This document shows positions 18,050 through 27,037 of a DNA stretch of 64,000 bases, piece by piece; positions within the stretch are counted from its first letter, which is position 1, and every line of letters starts with the position of its first letter. Position numbers and translations under genes: made by a program. This DNA comes from Paenibacillus sp. (GTDB lineage: Bacteria; Bacillota; Bacilli; Paenibacillales; Paenibacillaceae): assembly GCA_017512705.1 (NCBI GenBank), contig JAFWEX010000089.1:1-64000 (forward strand), given 5' to 3'. The notes below the pieces were generated by a model. It had not been told where the DNA came from, made no database searches, and was given only the letters and a program-made list of their open reading frames with translations.

Positions 18050-18345
18050 GTCTGCTACAGCGTGAGCAGGAGGTTAAACTGGCACTCATTGAATCTATTG
18101 CATACAGCCAGCAAGCGCTCGCTCGCATTCTGGACAGTGTAGCCAGTGTATCGTCTCATTCAGAAGTATCTGCCCGCAACCTTGCGGAGAACATACGCCT
18201 GCTTAGTCGTTATCAGGAAGAGATGACTCGGATGGTCACGGGGATCAGGCTGTCCCGAATCCGTCATGGAGAGCCAGGTCTGCCATGGCTCAAAGACCCT
18301 GGATGTGCTATTCGTGCCGCTGGGGACCTACAGGAGGAATGCTGA
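18046..18345 (+). CDS. Small helical protein of the spore-surface type cluster, member 3
   Basis: This 99-residue protein starts inside the stop of the previous gene (ATGA), implying coupled translation and similar amounts. Its first 40 residues (ALIESIAYSQQALARILDSV) resemble the first gene of the trio. The C-terminal 25 residues (GLPWLKDPGCAIRAAGDLQE) look different and include two cysteines. Function unknown; context suggests a spore coat or glycosylation accessory role. Confidence 0.58.
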   Translation: MSLLQREQEVKLALIESIAYSQQALARILDSVASVSSHSEVSARNLAENIRLLSRYQEEMTRMVTGIRLSRIRHGEPGLPWLKDPGCAIRAAGDLQEEC

Positions 18346-18346
18346 T

Positions 18347-18685
18347 ATGTTAAAAAAGAAAACCAGGCTGAAATCAAAGCGGGCTTTAGTGGCCCGTGGT
18401 GCCCGCCTGCGCAAAATCCGTAAACTGCGCGCGTTGAAAACGAAGCGTATCGTTCACAGACGTACCAGCAAAGGACGCAGTGCGTGGCTGAAAAAAAAGA
18501 AACGTACGGTGCGGAAGCATCGGAAAGTACAATCGACTCCACATGTCGTCCCGGTAACGCCTACCGATCCAAACCCCGACAGCGCGTACAGTCAGGGATA
18601 CAACGAGGCGTACAACGAAGGGTTCAACGCGGGTTTCGCCAAGGGTTTCGAGGACGGACACCAATTGGCATACAAAGCGCAGTAG
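18347..18685 (+). CDS. Highly basic protein with glycine-aromatic repeat tail
   Basis: This 112-residue protein follows CAGGAGGAATGCTGAT at ATG 18347. Residues 1-65 are extraordinarily basic (KKKTRLKSKRALVARGARLR, then repeated KLRALKTKR-like blocks). After a short Pro/Thr linker (VVPVTPTDPNPDS) comes a four-residue periodic tail, GYNEAYNEGFNAGFAKGFED. The same G-x(2-3)-G-aromatic pattern appears near the N-termini of the two CgeB-like proteins downstream. It may bind a polyanion or dock the glycosylation enzymes; this is inference. In a different frame, 18686-18780 still reads like protein (DDIAKDIAAPMKDNLDVPAH), so the annotated end could be a frameshift artefact. Confidence 0.6.
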   Translation: MLKKKTRLKSKRALVARGARLRKIRKLRALKTKRIVHRRTSKGRSAWLKKKKRTVRKHRKVQSTPHVVPVTPTDPNPDSAYSQGYNEAYNEGFNAGFAKGFEDGHQLAYKAQ

Positions 18686-18878
18686 GAGATGACATCGCAA
18701 AAGACATTGCCGCTCCAATGAAAGACAACTTGGATGTGCCCGCTCATGAGCTTCAGGATGCCAGCGGAACTGATCATTAAGGGATGAAGGGATATCCTTC
18801 ATTGTAGCGGCATTGCAGATGAAGCCAGGCGCGCTTGATATCTGTACAACGAAATCTAAATAATGCTATTGCTTTACG

Positions 18879-18906
18879 CCCGGAGGGACTGATCCCTCCG
18901 GGTTAT
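18879..18906 (+). terminator. Terminator between the small-protein group and the CgeB-like genes
   Basis: CCCGGAGGGA (18879-18888) and TCCCTCCGGG (18893-18902) form a perfect 10-bp stem with a CTGA loop, followed by TTATTT. The remaining 18903-19039 stretch should hold a promoter for the next genes; none is clear by eye. Confidence 0.75.
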
Positions 18907-19039
18907 TTGCATAACCACAGCAGCGGACATGCCCGTGCAGGCGGATATGAAGGGCAGACGCCAATTTTGAGCCTGGCAGGACACCCGTCCATGATGCATC
19001 TGACCCCGGGGCATATCCTTTAGAGGGAAGACCAATCTC

Positions 19040-20173
19040 GTGGAGAGTCTGGAATGGATCTCCTTGAAGGAAGACAGGGTGAAGAATGTGGCAAAACGAA
19101 GACACCGCCCGCTGACGGAAGCGGAGGCGGCCTACCGCAGCGGATACGCAGAAGGCCGCAGGTTTGGCGGCTGTCAAGCCATCATGGAGCGGGTGCAGAC
19201 GTTTGAACCAATCCGGCGGGACATGAAGGTGCTGTATGTTCCGCAGGGATTCGATGCCATCGATGAAGGTGTCATTTTAGCTCTGCAGCAGTCTGTTCGG
19301 GAATGCGTTGTTGGATCTCCAGCCGCAATGTTGCAGGAAGCCGATCAGCATCGGCCCGATGTTGTGCTTGTCATGAACGGTCTACATGTATTCCCTGAGA
19401 ATCATCTGGAGCAGGTGAGGGGGATACGTGAACTGGGAATTCGGACAGCAATATGGTTTGTCGATGATCCCTATTTCACCGAGGATACGGCAATCATCTG
19501 CCAGCATTACGACATCGTGTTTACCCATGAAGAAGCAGCCGTACCTTTTTACAAAAACCAAGGCGCGCAGCATGTCATCTACATGCCACTCGCGGTCAAT
19601 CCGGGCATGTTCCAACCACGCCCTACAGAGCCAGCGTATCAGTACGATATTTGCTTTATCGGCACAGGATTCTGGAACCGAATCGACTTGTTCAATCAGC
19701 TAGCTCCTTACCTCGCTGACAAAAAGGTGTTCATTGCCGGAAGCCAGTGGAACAGGCTGGCACGGCTGGATGTTCTGGGGAGGTTCATCCACGAAGGTTG
19801 GATTGATCCAGGTACAACAGTCAATTATTACAACGGTGCCAAAATCGTCATTAACATTCACCGGACTTGCGAGAACGGTGAGGATAATCGCAACACCCAT
19901 CAGCTGCAAGGGCGTTCAATTAATCCACGTACCTATGAGATCAGTGCTTGCGGCACGATGCAGATTACAGATACTCGTGGAGATCTGCCTCGCTATTATC
20001 AGCCTGGATATGACATCGAAACCTTCACCACGGCTGCAGAACTGCAACGCAAAATTCACTATTATTTGCATCATGAAGAGGAACGCCAGGTCATGGCTTG
20101 GCGAGGCCTGCTTACTACGATGAATCGTCACACGTTTAACCGCCGCATGACCGAGTTGTTAGGACATCTGTAG
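19040..20173 (+). CDS. CgeB-like spore maturation protein / glycosyltransferase, copy 1
   Basis: This 377-residue protein is related to Bacillus CgeB, which is made late in sporulation and affects the outer spore surface glycans. Visible landmarks are VVLVMNGLHVFPENHL, the conserved IWFVDDPYFTEDT, DIVFTHEEAAVPFYKNQGAQ, CFIGTGFWNRIDLFN and the C-terminal NPRTYEISACGTMQITDTR, which is the donor-binding region of this GT-B-like family. Residues 29-44 carry the glycine-aromatic motif AYRSGYAEGRRFGG. Start codon options are GTG 19040, 19079 or 19088; GGGTGAAG before 19088 may favour the last. Cytoplasmic mother-cell enzyme by analogy. Confidence 0.72.
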   Translation: MESLEWISLKEDRVKNVAKRRHRPLTEAEAAYRSGYAEGRRFGGCQAIMERVQTFEPIRRDMKVLYVPQGFDAIDEGVILALQQSVRECVVGSPAAMLQEADQHRPDVVLVMNGLHVFPENHLEQVRGIRELGIRTAIWFVDDPYFTEDTAIICQHYDIVFTHEEAAVPFYKNQGAQHVIYMPLAVNPGMFQPRPTEPAYQYDICFIGTGFWNRIDLFNQLAPYLADKKVFIAGSQWNRLARLDVLGRFIHEGWIDPGTTVNYYNGAKIVINIHRTCENGEDNRNTHQLQGRSINPRTYEISACGTMQITDTRGDLPRYYQPGYDIETFTTAAELQRKIHYYLHHEEERQVMAWRGLLTTMNRHTFNRRMTELLGHL

Positions 20174-20236
20174 TTACCCTTCTGCGGAAGGGCAGCATCA
20201 GGAAGCATGTTATCCCAAATAAAAAGGAGTGGCGGT

Positions 20237-21379
20237 ATGTCTCTCAAACACCGTAAAACGAGAAAGGTTCATCAGGCACCTGTACTCAGCCTAGCAGATC
20301 AGGCTCGCAGAAACGGACAGCAGGCTGGATTTGATGCAGGCAAAGAAGAAGGGTATCTGCGCGGCCGTGCCAACTATATTGTGAATTGTGCACAGGAACC
20401 GCTGCCGTTCCGGCAGCTTCACGTGCTCTATGTATCTTCGGGGAAAGGCTTCCCATACTCTCCGCTAGACGAAGCGATCATGGCTACATTACAGGGCATG
20501 GTTGCTCAGGTGACATTATCTGACCCACGTCAACCGGTTTCCCAGATTGCAATGGACACACGTCCTGATCTGGTGTTGGTGCTGGACGGCATGGATATCC
20601 CTCTCGAGCATATTGAAGCCATCCGTCAAGCCGGAATTCAGACGGCGATCTGGCTTACGGACGATCCGTACTATACCGACATGACGCTGGAGATCGTGAA
20701 GCACTATGATCATGTATTCACGTTAGAAATAAACTGTGTAGAACTGTATCGCCAGCATGGATGTTCGTCCGTGCATTATATGCCTTTTGCCGCCTTTGCT
20801 AATCACTACTTCCCGATCACAACCCCTTCCCCGCTCAAACGGGATGTTAGCTTTATCGGCTCCGCATACTGGAATCGTGTGTATTTCTTCAACCCGATCA
20901 TGCCGCAACTCATGTCACACAATACTGTCTTTAACGGGATCTGGTGGGATCGTTTGCCTGATTACACAGCCTATGGGGAGAAGATTGAACTGGGCCGCTG
21001 GATGAGTCCGCAAGAGACCAATGAGGTATACAACGGCACCAAGATCGTGATCAATCTGCATCGCTCCCATGAGGATGATTCGGTCAACAATAATCAGATC
21101 AAAATTCCGCCTGCCTCACCAAACCCGAGAACGTTTGAAATTGCCGCCGGTACCACACTGCAATTAACCGATGCACGTGATGATCTGGCACGCTTCTACA
21201 AACCAGGTGTAGAGATCGAGACATACTCTTCCCCTCAGGAGTTGCTAGATAAGGTGGAATATTACCTTACCCATGAGAAGGAGCGGCGCGAGATCGCATT
21301 ACGGGGTCTGGAACGGACACTTAAAGATCATACGTATGGCAGAAGAATCAATGAACTTTTAAGTATTATATTCCCTTAA
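20237..21379 (+). CDS. CgeB-like spore maturation protein / glycosyltransferase, copy 2
   Basis: This 380-residue protein is a clear paralogue of the previous gene: VLVLDGMDIPLEHI, IWLTDDPYYTDMT, HVFTLEINCVELYRQHGCSS, FIGSAYWNRVYFFNP, and NPRTFEIAAGTTLQLTDARD near the end. The N-terminus again has the glycine-aromatic spacing (GQQAGFDAGKEEGYLRGR). ATG 20237 follows AAAAAGGAG at good spacing. The tandem pair suggests successive transfer steps or a heterodimer. Confidence 0.74.
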   Translation: MSLKHRKTRKVHQAPVLSLADQARRNGQQAGFDAGKEEGYLRGRANYIVNCAQEPLPFRQLHVLYVSSGKGFPYSPLDEAIMATLQGMVAQVTLSDPRQPVSQIAMDTRPDLVLVLDGMDIPLEHIEAIRQAGIQTAIWLTDDPYYTDMTLEIVKHYDHVFTLEINCVELYRQHGCSSVHYMPFAAFANHYFPITTPSPLKRDVSFIGSAYWNRVYFFNPIMPQLMSHNTVFNGIWWDRLPDYTAYGEKIELGRWMSPQETNEVYNGTKIVINLHRSHEDDSVNNNQIKIPPASPNPRTFEIAAGTTLQLTDARDDLARFYKPGVEIETYSSPQELLDKVEYYLTHEKERREIALRGLERTLKDHTYGRRINELLSIIFP

Positions 21380-21451
21380 TCTCGGCCAGGAGGAGGTGTG
21401 CACAGTACCCTGTATTGGCTTCTCTGCAGCTTACAGGGTCCGTGTGCGACC

Positions 21452-23155
21452 ATGGCAATGAAACCAAAGTTAATGTTATTTTCCCATGTGTGCAATACCC
21501 GTAGTATCACGGGAGCGGAGAAGCTGCTACTTCATTTTATGAGAGAGATAGGTACGATCTATGAATGTGTGCTCGTTGCGCCGCAAGAAGGCAAACTTAC
21601 CGGACTCGCACGAAGGTTCGGCATTCAGGTTCACGTATGTCATCTGCCGATGCTTCACGGTGTCTACGCACCGTATCCGGGAATAGCACAAGATGCGGAA
21701 CATCTGCGACACACACCGGCCTTTCAGGATGCGCTCTGGCTGATTCGAAGTCACGAGCCAGACATGATATTAACAAATACCTGTGTAAACGTGATGCCTG
21801 CTGTAGCAGCCAAATCTCTGGGGATTCCCGTCATCTGGAAAATTACCGAGATTATTCAGACGAATGAACACACTGCCGAAGCGATCCAGATGATTGGTCG
21901 TTATGCAGACTGGATTATTGGGATCTCCGAGACGGCGGCAGCGCCGTTCAAACAAGCAGGGATGAGTGACAGGGTGACGATCATTCCCCCAACGTGGGAT
22001 CCAGCGCTACCTGCTCCGGATCGGTGGACTCATCTGCGTGAACGAAAACGCAAAGAGCTTCATTTCAAGTCCTCGCATATCTGTATCGGTTATATTTCTT
22101 CCTTTATATATGACGCTAAAGGTTTAAGACCCTTTGTAGATATGGCACTGAAACTATGCGAGACCCATTCAAGCTGCCGATTCTGGATCATTGGTGCGCC
22201 GTCGGATAAAAAGTATTACGACGAATGTGTATCCCGGGTGAAACGATCCGGGTATGCAAGGCGTTTCGTCTTTACCACGTTTGAGGAAAATGTATCTTTG
22301 GCCTACAGTGCGATGGATATCGTGGTCATCCCAAGCATGGTCAAGGAAGGATTTGGTATGACTGCGCTGGAGGGACTTTATTTTGCCAAGCCAGTCATTG
22401 CTTTCGCCCAAGGTGGTCTTAGTGAACTAATGGAATCTGTAGGCAGCGGTGCATTCTTGGCCCCGCCAGGAGATAGTGATGCGCTCGTTGCTCTAGCGGT
22501 GACACTCCTGAATGATCCCGAGATGGCTTCCGATACCGGATGGCGCAACCGGACAGAAGCGGAAAAGCTGTATGGAATCGAAACCTACCGGGTGAAATTG
22601 CATACGATGGTCACACAGTGGTTGCTCCGCTATCCCGGATGGTTTACGTATATTCAGCCACCAAGTGGTCCTGTATTGACATGGGGAGAAGGCGGAATGC
22701 GTACGGTGCTGGCTTCCGAGCCTACTCTTATACGGGCTCTGCTGTTTCCAGAGAGCATTGTGCAGCTTCTTCCACGATCCCCGCTGCCTCCATTAACTGT
22801 ATCACAGTATGGTGAAGGGGGCGGGGAACCCAGAGAAGCAGAAGCAGCTAAACCGATTCAACCTGTAACCGGGGTGAGCAAACGCCGCCGCAAAAGAGGT
22901 ATTCTAACATCTCCACGCAAGCTCAAAGAACTGAAACGGGTTGTACGAACCGGCAAGAAGAGGGGTAAGACCCATAAGATCCGCAAGATTCACAAGATTC
23001 GTAAGACCCGCAAGACCCGCAAGACCCGCAAGACCCGCAAGACCCGTAAAATGAAAAGTCGACACACATCTTCTGCAAGATGGTCTACTCGAACACGATC
23101 CTCAGGAAGCAAGAGACGTAGCCGGGCAGTACGCAAAGGTTCCCGTACACGATAA
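21452..23155 (+). CDS. GT4-type glycosyltransferase with lysine/arginine repeat tail
   Basis: About 567 residues. The first 400 are a GT-B fold family 4 glycosyltransferase (SITGAEKLLLHFMREIG, then VVIPSMVKEGFGMTALEGLY and AKPVIAFAQGGLSELM, the donor-site region). The last 90 residues are almost purely Lys/Arg, with a run of RKT triplets coded by a 9-bp tandem repeat at 22973-23053. ATG 21452 is a safe start; the frame stays open to a GTG at 21398, and AGGAGGAGG lies at 21388-21396, too close to be used by that GTG. The basic tail matches the basic protein at 18347 in character and may tether the enzyme to an anionic spore layer; inference. Confidence 0.72.
   Translation: MAMKPKLMLFSHVCNTRSITGAEKLLLHFMREIGTIYECVLVAPQEGKLTGLARRFGIQVHVCHLPMLHGVYAPYPGIAQDAEHLRHTPAFQDALWLIRSHEPDMILTNTCVNVMPAVAAKSLGIPVIWKITEIIQTNEHTAEAIQMIGRYADWIIGISETAAAPFKQAGMSDRVTIIPPTWDPALPAPDRWTHLRERKRKELHFKSSHICIGYISSFIYDAKGLRPFVDMALKLCETHSSCRFWIIGAPSDKKYYDECVSRVKRSGYARRFVFTTFEENVSLAYSAMDIVVIPSMVKEGFGMTALEGLYFAKPVIAFAQGGLSELMESVGSGAFLAPPGDSDALVALAVTLLNDPEMASDTGWRNRTEAEKLYGIETYRVKLHTMVTQWLLRYPGWFTYIQPPSGPVLTWGEGGMRTVLASEPTLIRALLFPESIVQLLPRSPLPPLTVSQYGEGGGEPREAEAAKPIQPVTGVSKRRRKRGILTSPRKLKELKRVVRTGKKRGKTHKIRKIHKIRKTRKTRKTRKTRKTRKMKSRHTSSARWSTRTRSSGSKRRSRAVRKGSRTR
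22973..23053 (+). repeat. 9-bp tandem repeat, nine units, inside the GT4 gene
   Basis: Nine consecutive 9-bp units follow the pattern CRYAAGAYY. Four inner units are identical (CGCAAGACC) and the outer ones vary slightly. Each unit encodes Arg-Lys-Thr or Arg/His-Lys-Ile. In-frame unit gain or loss would change tail length without breaking the gene. Confidence 0.85.
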
Positions 23156-23213
23156 AAGAGAAGACCTCCAATACACGATAAAAGACAGGTTTCCAATCAA
23201 ATAGAAAGCAGGG

Positions 23214-24311
23214 ATGAGGATGAAGATCATGACGGTGCTGGGTACGAGACCTGAGATTATTCGGCTCAGCCTGATCATTTCCAAGCTGGACCAGTACGCG
23301 TCCAAACATATTCTGGTACACACGGGACAGAACTTCACAGAAAGTCTCAGCGGTCTTTTTTTCAAGGAAATGGGTCTGCGTGCTCCCGATTACGTTCTCC
23401 AGGATGAAGCCGCCTCTTTGGGGCGGCAACTGTCCTCCATGTTTACGTAGATGGAAGATTTGATCCAGCAGGAGAAGCCCGACAAACTGCTTCTGCTGGG
23501 AGACACCAATAGCGCCTTATGTGCGGTACTTGCTGAACGCATGGGGATTCCCGTAATCCATATGGAGGCTGGCAATCGCTGCTTCGATCTGGATGTACCG
23601 GAAGAGAAGAACCGCCGCGTGATTGACGCCATCTCGACCATCAATATGCCATACACCGAACAGAGCAAGAAACATTTGGTCTCTGAAGGTGTGCCTAGCC
23701 GCCGAATTGTGCTTACAGGCAATCCGATCTACGAGGTGATGCAGCACTATAGTGGTCAGGTGAATGCCAGCAAAATTTTAAAAAAGCTCAAGTTAAAGCC
23801 CGGGCAATATTTTCTGGTGACCGCTCATCGGGCTGAAAATGTGGATCATCCACCTCATTTACTGGAGATTATGAAAGGGTTGAATCAAGTCGCGGAAGAG
23901 CATGGACTTCGTGTCATATGCAGCATTCATCCTCGCACAGCGATCCGGATTGCAGAGCATCTGCAGCTCGAGATGCATCCACTCGTGGAATTCCACGAGC
24001 CGTTTGGATTTTTCGACTTTGTCATGTTGGAGCGGCATGCACGGTGTGCGCTAACAGATAGCGGAACGGTCCAGGAAGAGTGCTGCATTATGGGGGTGCC
24101 CACTGTGACGATGCGCCGTACAACAGAACGACCGGAGACGGTGGACTGCGGTAGCAATGTGGTCTCTGGCCTGGATGCAGCACGCATTGCAGACTGTGTA
24201 AATGTGATGACAAAACTGCCGAATGATTGGGACTGTCCACAAGGTTACAAGGCAACAGATGTGTCCAGTAAAGTGGTTAAATTTCTGCTTGGAGGGAAAA
24301 TGCATGTTTGA
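23214..24311 (+). pseudogene. UDP-GlcNAc 2-epimerase family gene (WecB/CapG/WbvD-like) with in-frame TAG
   Basis: The two halves are in one continuous frame: 23214-23450 (78 residues, MKIMTVLGTRPEIIRLSLII) and 23451-24311 (286 residues, DKLLLLGDTNSALCAVLAER, DVPEEKNRRVIDAISTINMP). They are separated only by TAG at 23448-23450, where family members often have Gln, so a CAG to TAG change is likely. The stop is followed at once by ATG, and a ribosome could restart there. The family interconverts the C2 configuration of UDP-HexNAc sugars. With the next two genes it forms a three-enzyme set making UDP-L-fucosamine- or L-quinovosamine-type precursors (CapE/F/G or WbvB/R/D). The full protein would be about 365 residues, normal for the family. 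Loss of the first 78 residues removes part of the N-terminal Rossmann domain. Confidence 0.75.
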
Positions 24312-25290
24312 AAATAAGCGTATACTCGTGACTGGTGGTACGGGATCATGGGGGTATGAGCTTGTCGCTCAACTGCTGCCCCAGCAGCCAAAAGAAATTA
24401 TTGTGTACTCTCGCAACGAGTCCAGCCAGGTAGCGATGAGCCGTGATTTTGAAGATCCGCGCCTTCATTTCCGTATTGGAGATATTCGTGATAAGGATGC
24501 TCTGACAGCAGCTTGCCAGCATGTGGATTATGTTTTTCATCTGGCTGCGCTCAAGCATGTTCCGGTATGTGAAGATCAGCCGTATGAAGCACTCAAAACA
24601 AATGTGATCGGAACACAGAATGTCATTGAAGCGGCGATTGAAAATAAAGTTAAAAAAGTGATTTATATATCGACCGACAAAGCGGCCAATCCGTCGAACT
24701 TCTATGGAATGACCAAGGCCATTGGCGAGAAGTTGATTGTTTATGCCAATCTGCTGCACAGTGATACCAAGTTTGTCACAGTACGGGGCGGCAATGTACT
24801 CGGTACCAATGGCAGTGTTGTGCATCTGTTCAAGAATCAGATTCGCCAAAAAGGCCAAGTGTCCATTACAGATATGGGTATGACTCGGTTCTTCCTCACA
24901 CTGAAAGATGCCATTACACTGTTGTTCAAAGCGTCAGTAGAAAGTGTGGGCGGAGAGATCTTTGTTATGACGATGCCCACGTGCAAAATTGTGGATCTTG
25001 CTGAGGTATTGATTGAGGATTCCGGTGTAGAAAACGTAGCGATTGTCGAGCGTGGCATCCGTCCAGGCGAGAAAATTCATGAAATTTTAATGAGTGAATT
25101 CGAAAGTATGACTACCGTTGTCTACGACGAACAATATCTCGTCATTTTGCCTACACTCGGTATCCCGGGGTTGCGTGAACATTACACCAACTGCCCACCC
25201 GTTCCTTACAGCAGCTTTAGTTCCGAACATCAGCTTATGACGAAAGACGAGATTCGGGCAATTCTCAGACGTGGAGGGTTTCTGTCATGA
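24304..25290 (+). CDS. CapE/WbjB/WbvB-like UDP-GlcNAc 4,6-dehydratase/5-epimerase
   Basis: This 328-residue short-chain dehydrogenase belongs to the FlaA1/CapE group. The NAD motif GGTGSWGYEL is at residues 11-20. IGDIRDKDAL and HLAALKHVP are typical of inverting 4,6-dehydratases that also epimerise at C5, and the catalytic YxxxK is in SNFYGMTKAIGEKLI. It would convert UDP-GlcNAc to a 2-acetamido-2,6-dideoxy-L-hexos-4-ulose. ATG 24304 overlaps the end of the 2-epimerase gene by 8 nt behind GGAGGG, and its own end overlaps the next start. It is the only intact member of the three-gene pathway. Confidence 0.82.
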   Translation: MFENKRILVTGGTGSWGYELVAQLLPQQPKEIIVYSRNESSQVAMSRDFEDPRLHFRIGDIRDKDALTAACQHVDYVFHLAALKHVPVCEDQPYEALKTNVIGTQNVIEAAIENKVKKVIYISTDKAANPSNFYGMTKAIGEKLIVYANLLHSDTKFVTVRGGNVLGTNGSVVHLFKNQIRQKGQVSITDMGMTRFFLTLKDAITLLFKASVESVGGEIFVMTMPTCKIVDLAEVLIEDSGVENVAIVERGIRPGEKIHEILMSEFESMTTVVYDEQYLVILPTLGIPGLREHYTNCPPVPYSSFSSEHQLMTKDEIRAILRRGGFLS

Positions 25291-26114
25291 AGCTGCTAAT
25301 TCTTGGGGGGAACGGAATGGCCGGCCATATGATGGTCGACTATTTCCGCCGTCAAGGTGTGCACAGCGTCTTCTACACCACCCGGGACGTGACAGATCCG
25401 AACGGGTTGATCCTGGATGTGAATGATAGCTTCATGGTTGACAGACTTGTAGAAGCCGTGCACCCCGACGTCATCATTAATGGGGTTGGTGTGCTGAACA
25501 GTTTCGCTGATGAAGATAAAATTGCTGCCTATCATATCAACGGTTTTCTGCCGCATTGATTGCGGCGGGTGGCCGATTCCATCGGTGCTCGTCTGATTCA
25601 CATCAGTACAGACTGTGTATTCAGCGGGGATCGCGGGGCATATCGGGAGGATGATGTGACGGACGGTACATCATCGTATGCGATCACAAAAGCACTTGGT
25701 GAAGTGAAAGATGAGGGACACCTGACGATACGGACATCTATTATTGGACCTGAAATAAGGCAGGGTGGCATCGGGCTGATGCAGTGGTTCATGTCCAGCA
25801 CAGGCGAGGTTGGCGGGTACACCCGGGTTTTCTGGAATGGCGTGACGACACTGGAGCTTGCAAAATGGGTAGATCATTATATGGATTCGCCAGTCAGCGG
25901 ACTGATCCATCTCGCTCATCCTGAGCCGGTTAGCAAGCATGATCTGCTTGTGCTGTTTCAGCAGGTCTGGAACAAGCAGGATGTAAAGATTGTACCGGAT
26001 GATCACATGGTCCAGGATCGTACGCTGGTATCGACTCGTGAGGATGTGAAGACAGACCTGCCGGACTATTCAACTATGCTGAAGGAGCTGGCATTATGGA
26101 TGGAGCAGAGCTGA
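25287..26114 (+). pseudogene. RmlD-like sugar reductase gene (WbvR-type) with in-frame TGA
   Basis: A continuous frame with one stop: 25287-25559 (MKLLILGGNGMAGHMMVDYF to HINGFLPH), then TGA 25557-25559, then TTG 25560 and 25560-26114 (LRRVADSIGARLIHISTDCV, and the catalytic YAITKALGE). The expected full protein is about 275 residues, as in RmlD-type NAD(P)H reductases that reduce the 4-keto group after CapE/WbvB. The codon affected is probably Leu, one base away from TGA. It lacks the C-terminal cupin of CapF, so a WbvR-like product (toward an L-rhamno/L-quinovosamine sugar) is the better guess. TTG after the stop could allow restart, but the product would lack the cofactor-binding glycine motif. 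Confidence 0.75.
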
Positions 26115-27037
26115 CAGGCAAAAAAGTACTGATTACAGGTGCTTCCGGTTTTACCGGACGGCATGCTGTCACTTATTTTCAAGGCGCCGGAGCGGACGTT
26201 GCAGCCGTTGTTCGGCGACCGGATGTATATTCTTTTGGTGAAAATGTAGGCGTATATACCTGTGATCTCAATAATAAGGATCAAGTGCGTGAACTGATTA
26301 TAGGGATTGAGCCCGACTACGTATTGCATCTTGCTGGCAAAAATTCGGTGCCGGATTCTTGGGCCGATCCACTGCTTGTACTCGAAACCAACGTCATGGC
26401 GGTGCTCTACCTACTCGATGCACTCCGCAGTTGCCCGGCGGCAAGGACGGTGATTGTGGGGTCAAGGCTCAAGTATACGCCGGAGCCCGGACGCATTCCT
26501 CAGCCGCCGCATCCGTACAGCTTAAGCAAAGCGCTGGAAGAGATGGGGTCCCTGTCTTGGATGTCCTTGTTCGGTCAACAGATCATGCTGGCCGAACCGG
26601 GGAATCTGATCGGAGCCGGTCCGTCCACAGGCATCTGCTCTCTTCTCGCTCGCCATGTAGCTGCCTGTGAGCAGGCAACGACAATCGAAGCGTTCCGCCT
26701 GTCTGGGCGGGATAACACCCGAGATTTTCTGGATGTACGCGATGCCGTACGAGCGTACGCAGTACTGTTGCTGCATGGTACTAGTGGTACAGTGTATCCA
26801 GTGGTATCCGGAGTGGAGCGGAGCCTTGGCGAGATCGCCGATCTGTTGCTGTCCATGACCCAGGCAGAGGTGCCGATTCGCTGGGATGGTGCTTCATCCG
26901 GCCCAGACGGAGCAGGCAAGCAGGAGGAACTATCGGAGCTGCGCAGACTGGGCTGGCAACCGCAGATACCATTTGAGACGTCGCTCCGAGATATTTTGAG
27001 TGATGTTCGTGCTCAGCAAGGGAGGACGAGAGGATGA
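26096..27037 (+). CDS. NAD-dependent epimerase/dehydratase (GDP-mannose dehydratase/Rmd-like SDR)
   Basis: This 313-residue extended SDR has the glycine motif TGASGFTGRHA (residues 14-24), HLAGKNSVPDSW and the catalytic PYSLSKALEEM (Tyr-x3-Lys). It is closest in character to GDP-4-keto-6-deoxymannose reductases. It overlaps the reductase fragment by 19 nt and the following glycosyltransferase by 4 nt (ATGA). It would supply a second deoxysugar nucleotide or modify the first. Confidence 0.72.
   Translation: MDGAELTGKKVLITGASGFTGRHAVTYFQGAGADVAAVVRRPDVYSFGENVGVYTCDLNNKDQVRELIIGIEPDYVLHLAGKNSVPDSWADPLLVLETNVMAVLYLLDALRSCPAARTVIVGSRLKYTPEPGRIPQPPHPYSLSKALEEMGSLSWMSLFGQQIMLAEPGNLIGAGPSTGICSLLARHVAACEQATTIEAFRLSGRDNTRDFLDVRDAVRAYAVLLLHGTSGTVYPVVSGVERSLGEIADLLLSMTQAEVPIRWDGASSGPDGAGKQEELSELRRLGWQPQIPFETSLRDILSDVRAQQGRTRG

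Noticed and set aside
18835-19023. 62-codon frame between the basic protein and CgeB copy 1
   Set aside because: It runs through a strong terminator hairpin and lacks a ribosome site.
23021-23053. Short repeats considered as a CRISPR array
   Set aside because: The units are contiguous 9-mers inside a coding frame with no spacers; they encode a Lys/Arg tail.
25287-26114. CapF assignment for the interrupted reductase
   Set aside because: The reading frame is RmlD-sized and lacks the C-terminal cupin part expected of CapF.
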